A stretch of 56,019 nucleotides of DNA from Deltaproteobacteria bacterium (GTDB lineage Bacteria > UBA10199 > JADGCS01). The notes under the pieces were generated by a model that was not told the DNA's origin, made no database searches, and saw only the letters and a program-made list of their open reading frames with translations. Positions 53,361 through 56,019 of this stretch are shown in pieces; position 1 is the stretch's first letter; each line of letters starts with the position of its first letter. The stretch spans positions 1-56,019 of the forward strand of contig JADGCS010000013.1 of assembly GCA_015228875.1 (NCBI GenBank), given 5' to 3'. Position numbers and translations under genes: made by a program.

Positions 53361-53560
53361 AGTGTCTGTCGGGAAACGCCCTGTTTTGACGTAAAACGAG
53401 CGAATCGTCATCGCGAGCGGTGCGTTGCGGTGGACATGACGGGGTCATGTCTAACGCTGAGCGCCCACGTGGCGATCTCCTGAAATCAATTGGTTGCGGG
53501 AGATTGCTTCGTCGTTTTACTCCTCGCAATGACGAAAAGCGGCGTTTCCCGACAGACGCT
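53361..53560 (+). repeat. Hybrid element C5: family C ends around a family D core
   Basis: The outer ends AGTGTCTGTCGGGAAACGCC (53361-53380) and GGCGTTTCCCGACAGACGCT (53541-53560) are family C terminal repeats with one mismatch. The usual two inner palindromes are absent; the interior is the family D element at 53406-53534. The element occupies most of the 351-base gap 53247-53597; nothing else was seen there. Confidence 0.85.
53406..53534 (+). repeat. Family D repeat, copy D2 (nested in C5)
   Basis: This copy has CGTCATCGCGAG and CTCGCAATGACG ends. The first 71 bases are identical to D1 (43609-43679) but for one base, although the two copies are 9.8 kb apart. The right halves differ more (ATCAATTGGTTGCGGGAGAT here). 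Confidence 0.85.
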
Positions 53561-53597
53561 ATTTACAAAGAAGTGACGATACGAGGGATGAAGGGAT

Positions 53598-53849
53598 TTA
53601 CTGTCTGGCAGCGGCCAATTTAACGGCATTGGAAATGCGCTTGCCCGCATTTTTTTTATGGATCACGCGGGCCTGTCCGGCCTTGGCGAGCTTGCTCTGC
53701 ACTTTTTTAAGCAGGGCAGGTGTTTCTTCTTTGGATGCTGTGCCAAGCCGTTTGGTCAGTGTTTTAATTTCTGCCTTGACGGCGCGGTTTCTGGCGTTTC
53801 TTTTGAGGCTCTGCCGGTGTCTTTTTATGGCTGATTTATGTGTTGCCAT
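53598..53849 (-). CDS. rpsT: 30S ribosomal protein S20
   Basis: This 83-residue protein starts MATHKSAIKRHRQSLKRNARNRAVKAEIKTL, the standard S20 N-terminus, and ends GKRISNAVKLAAARQ. It is a small basic helical protein that binds 16S rRNA early in 30S assembly. An AAGGA ribosome site precedes the ATG. The length is typical. Confidence 0.97.
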   Translation of the reverse strand: MATHKSAIKRHRQSLKRNARNRAVKAEIKTLTKRLGTASKEETPALLKKVQSKLAKAGQARVIHKKNAGKRISNAVKLAAARQ

Positions 53850-54051
53850 CTTGTGTTCCTTGTTATGAATGATTTCAAAAAGAGGGTGCCACTTAGCAGT
53901 ATGTCATAATGTAAGTCAATGAGATATTTGATTCTTGCTTCATTTTTGGAGCTATTGTACAAGGCCATGTTTGTATTGTTGACGGGCAAGTTCCTCTGAA
54001 ACCGCCGTTTGACAAAAGATGATTTTTTAACAGAAAGGTAATGCGGGGTTT

Positions 54052-55623
54052 ATGGTAAAACTTAATTTGGATAGAGAGGTCACAGATCGTTGTCGTGAAT
54101 ATGCGGATTCCATTGTGCATCCTGTCTTGGTCTACATCAACAGACACTCGACTGTGTCTATCGAGCGGGCGGTCTTGAGACTTCTGGGTTTTAGTGGCGG
54201 TTATGAAAGAAATGGCGCGGTCTTTCCGGTGCCCAATCTGATTGTCGACAAGGTGGGCAGAAAGGCGCTCAAAGACGGCATTGCAGGGGTTGTGGCGCAG
54301 ATAAAAAAACGTTATCCGCGGTGGAATCAGCAGAAAATCGCAGAAAAGATCATCAAGGGAGAGGTCGACCTTGAGAGGCTCGAAGACATCCCGCACGAAA
54401 AAATGCGAGAGATCATCAAACCCTGGATCGACTCCGCCATTCGTCAGATAGACAGAATGCGCCACAAAAAAGAAGAAAAGCGTTACAAGTTTGGCAACAG
54501 ACACCCGCCACTCAAGTCCGTGGAGGTTGGCTCTGGTCATGTTTACGAAGATGTCGACTATGCCGAGATGGCCGTCAGGCAGGGCGCAGATATTATTACT
54601 GTCAACCGTTCAACAGCCCAGAGTCTTCTGGATTATGTGCCCGAAGGTGTCACCACAGAGGGTTTTGGAGGGACATTTGCCACACAGGAAAACTTAAGGC
54701 TGATGAGTGAGCGCATCAACCGTCTCTCATACGAGTTGGGGCGTTATGTGAGTCTTGGTCATTGTTCTTTGGGTCTGTGTATGCCGGAGCTTGCGGTGAT
54801 CGGCGCTGCTGAAGGGCTGGATTATCTGGTCAACGATCCCCTCTCCAGCATCTTATTCAGGGACATCAATCCCAAACGCGCCGTGATCGATCAGCATTTT
54901 TCAAGGATGGTGATTGCGCGTGCAGGGATGATCCTGCACACGGGGGAGGAAAACATTTTTAAAATGACGGGCACACATTTAAATCATCATCAGGTGATGG
55001 CCAGTCAGTTTATCAACGAATGCCTTGCGAGGAGGGCGGGAGTGCGTGACGACCAGATCGGTCTTTCGCACGCCTGCGAGATTGACCCGCAGATAGAAGA
55101 CAGTATTGTCCTCGAAATGGCAAGGGCCGAACTCACGCGTGAGGTTTTCTTTCGCAACCCCATCAAATACATGCCTCCCACCCGTTGTAAACAGGACGAT
55201 GCCGCATATGCAGATACTCTGGATGCCATGTTTAACCTGACAGGCATTATGACGGGCCAGAATATTCAGTGTCTGGGTGATAACGCGCAGGTATTTTCCT
55301 CTTTGGCAACGGTGCATGACCGCCATCACGCATTAAAAAATGCGGCTTATATTTTTGACGGTTGCCGCTCGGTGCTGGATGAACTTATTTTTTCTTCAAA
55401 CGGCAAGGTCATGCGGCAGGCAAGACAAATCCTGGACAACTCTCACAAACTGCTCAAAAGAATCAGCGAGAAATCTTTTTTTGGGGCACTTGAGGAAGGC
55501 CTTATCGTGGACAGGCCAAGGTCGAGGGATGGGGGAAGGGGCTATCAGGGAGTCTTTGAAAAATCCAGACAGTACTACAATCCTTTCCTGGAATTAACGG
55601 CACCGACACACGCCCGGAGATAA
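54052..55623 (+). CDS. kamD: Lysine 5,6-aminomutase alpha subunit
   Basis: This 523-residue protein is the large TIM-barrel subunit of D-lysine/beta-lysine 5,6-aminomutase, an adenosylcobalamin- and PLP-dependent enzyme that moves the terminal amino group of lysine in fermentation. It begins KLNLDREVTDRCREYADSI and matches the family through DYAEMAVRQGADIITVNRST, GYGGTFAT-like GFGGTFATQENLRLM, and GTHLNHHQVMASQFINE. The length is normal. The beta subunit gene follows after 4 bases. No cobalamin riboswitch is evident in the 202-base gap upstream, where I see no clear promoter. Confidence 0.95.
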   Translation: MVKLNLDREVTDRCREYADSIVHPVLVYINRHSTVSIERAVLRLLGFSGGYERNGAVFPVPNLIVDKVGRKALKDGIAGVVAQIKKRYPRWNQQKIAEKIIKGEVDLERLEDIPHEKMREIIKPWIDSAIRQIDRMRHKKEEKRYKFGNRHPPLKSVEVGSGHVYEDVDYAEMAVRQGADIITVNRSTAQSLLDYVPEGVTTEGFGGTFATQENLRLMSERINRLSYELGRYVSLGHCSLGLCMPELAVIGAAEGLDYLVNDPLSSILFRDINPKRAVIDQHFSRMVIARAGMILHTGEENIFKMTGTHLNHHQVMASQFINECLARRAGVRDDQIGLSHACEIDPQIEDSIVLEMARAELTREVFFRNPIKYMPPTRCKQDDAAYADTLDAMFNLTGIMTGQNIQCLGDNAQVFSSLATVHDRHHALKNAAYIFDGCRSVLDELIFSSNGKVMRQARQILDNSHKLLKRISEKSFFGALEEGLIVDRPRSRDGGRGYQGVFEKSRQYYNPFLELTAPTHARR

Positions 55624-55627
55624 AATC

Positions 55628-56019
55628 ATGATGAGAAGAGAAAAGTACGAAAAAAGGGGAGAACAAACCGGTGGGAGGGACGATACTGCCGGGAGGGGGC
55701 ATACGGGTAAAATAAAGGCCTTTGGCAGCAGAGAGGGTGATGGTGGCATCAGACTTCAGTTTGTTCTGCCGGTTGCCAAAAATGAAACGGGGGTGATTGC
55801 CGCCCGTATTTTTTGCGAACAAATGGGGCTCAAAAAAATTACCGTGGCCCATATGGAGTCGCTGGGCCGGGGGCTCACCAGTTTTTTGATTGGTGCCCAG
55901 TCAGAGTCAGAAGTCGATGTCTCAAAAATTGTCGAACCTCTCTACGAACACCCAACGTATTCTTTTGATGAAGTCAATACCCTGATCAAAAACCGGATCA
56001 AGCGTAAGGTTGTTGTTTT
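55628..56019 (+). CDS. kamE: Lysine 5,6-aminomutase beta subunit (partial, cut by window end)
   Basis: The first 130 residues are present (start ATGATG; either Met). After a ~25-residue Gly/Arg-rich extension comes the dimerisation domain (GGIRLQFVLPVAKNETGVIAARIFCEQMGL, then MESLGRGLTSFLIGAQ). The window ends at NRIKRKVVVF, just before the expected B12-binding Rossmann domain with its DxHxxG motif, so the cobalamin ligand and PLP lysine lie outside. It is translationally close to kamD (4-base gap). Confidence 0.9.
   Translation, partial: MMRREKYEKRGEQTGGRDDTAGRGHTGKIKAFGSREGDGGIRLQFVLPVAKNETGVIAARIFCEQMGLKKITVAHMESLGRGLTSFLIGAQSESEVDVSKIVEPLYEHPTYSFDEVNTLIKNRIKRKVVV

Noticed and set aside
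53850..54051. Cobalamin riboswitch upstream of kamD
   Set aside because: The enzyme is B12-dependent, but I see no B12-box-like sequence or long leader structure, and the gap is only 202 bases.

Overview
This is chromosomal bacterial DNA with no rRNA, tRNA, CRISPR array, prophage or intact insertion sequence that I could find. The gene set suggests an uncultured, Gram-negative, deltaproteobacteria-like lineage, though the exact phylum cannot be fixed from this window. The main clues are an rpoN-hpf-ptsN-hprK-rapZ-ptsH regulatory block, outer-membrane-type lipoproteins, proteins with thrombospondin type-3 (TSP3) calcium-binding motifs, and a B12-dependent lysine 5,6-aminomutase.

Layout. 1-6.2 kb: a homocysteine S-methyltransferase-type protein, a Tex-like RNA-binding protein with an Arg/Asp-rich tail, an orphan protein, and a GAF histidine-kinase-like protein that has lost its phospho-acceptor histidine. 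6.4-16.5 kb: YjbQ, TypA/BipA, two secreted or lipoproteins, a CobW/COG0523 GTPase, two overlapping TSP3 lipoproteins, GpmI, ComF and an inositol-monophosphatase family enzyme. 16.8-23.4 kb: a TPR protein, a DUF1016/PDDEXK nuclease, RuvX, a toxin-antitoxin pair, Pgi and PyrG. 23.4-28.2 kb: the nitrogen-PTS/sigma-54 block (RpoN, HPF, EIIA-Ntr, short HprK, RapZ, HPr). 28.2-37.7 kb: envelope proteins, RsmD-CoaD-FbaB, exported PepF, an EamA transporter, a second toxin-antitoxin pair, a nitroreductase and an RlmI-type methyltransferase. 38-45 kb: a large TSP3 surface protein, GatB, orphan secreted and membrane proteins, a methyltransferase flanked by direct repeats, and a DUF819 membrane protein. 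45.1-53.2 kb: an unusual group made of an 813-residue SelO-like protein, a polytopic membrane protein, a 756-residue unrecognised protein and an M14 aspartoacylase-like peptidase. 53.6 kb to the end: ribosomal protein S20 and lysine 5,6-aminomutase (KamD complete, KamE cut by the window end).

The most striking property is the density of short, structured, non-coding repeats, about one per 3 kb. I can define four families by eye. Family A (~88 bp, 5 copies) is three stem-loops in a row. Family B (~90 bp, 5 copies plus one half copy) is a long stem followed by a short palindrome. Family C (~153 bp, 4 copies, one hybrid, one solo end) has long terminal inverted repeats around two more long palindromes. 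Family D (~130 bp, 2 copies) has CGTCAT/ATGACG ends. In A, B and C the paired arms differ between copies in compensatory ways, so the folded structure itself appears to be selected or copied. The elements sit only in intergenic gaps, often within a few bases of start or stop codons, and several reading frames run into them artificially; gene starts here were corrected for that. Metabolically the window offers scattered glycolysis genes (pgi, fbaB, gpmI), CTP and CoA synthesis, and the first step of a possible lysine fermentation route.
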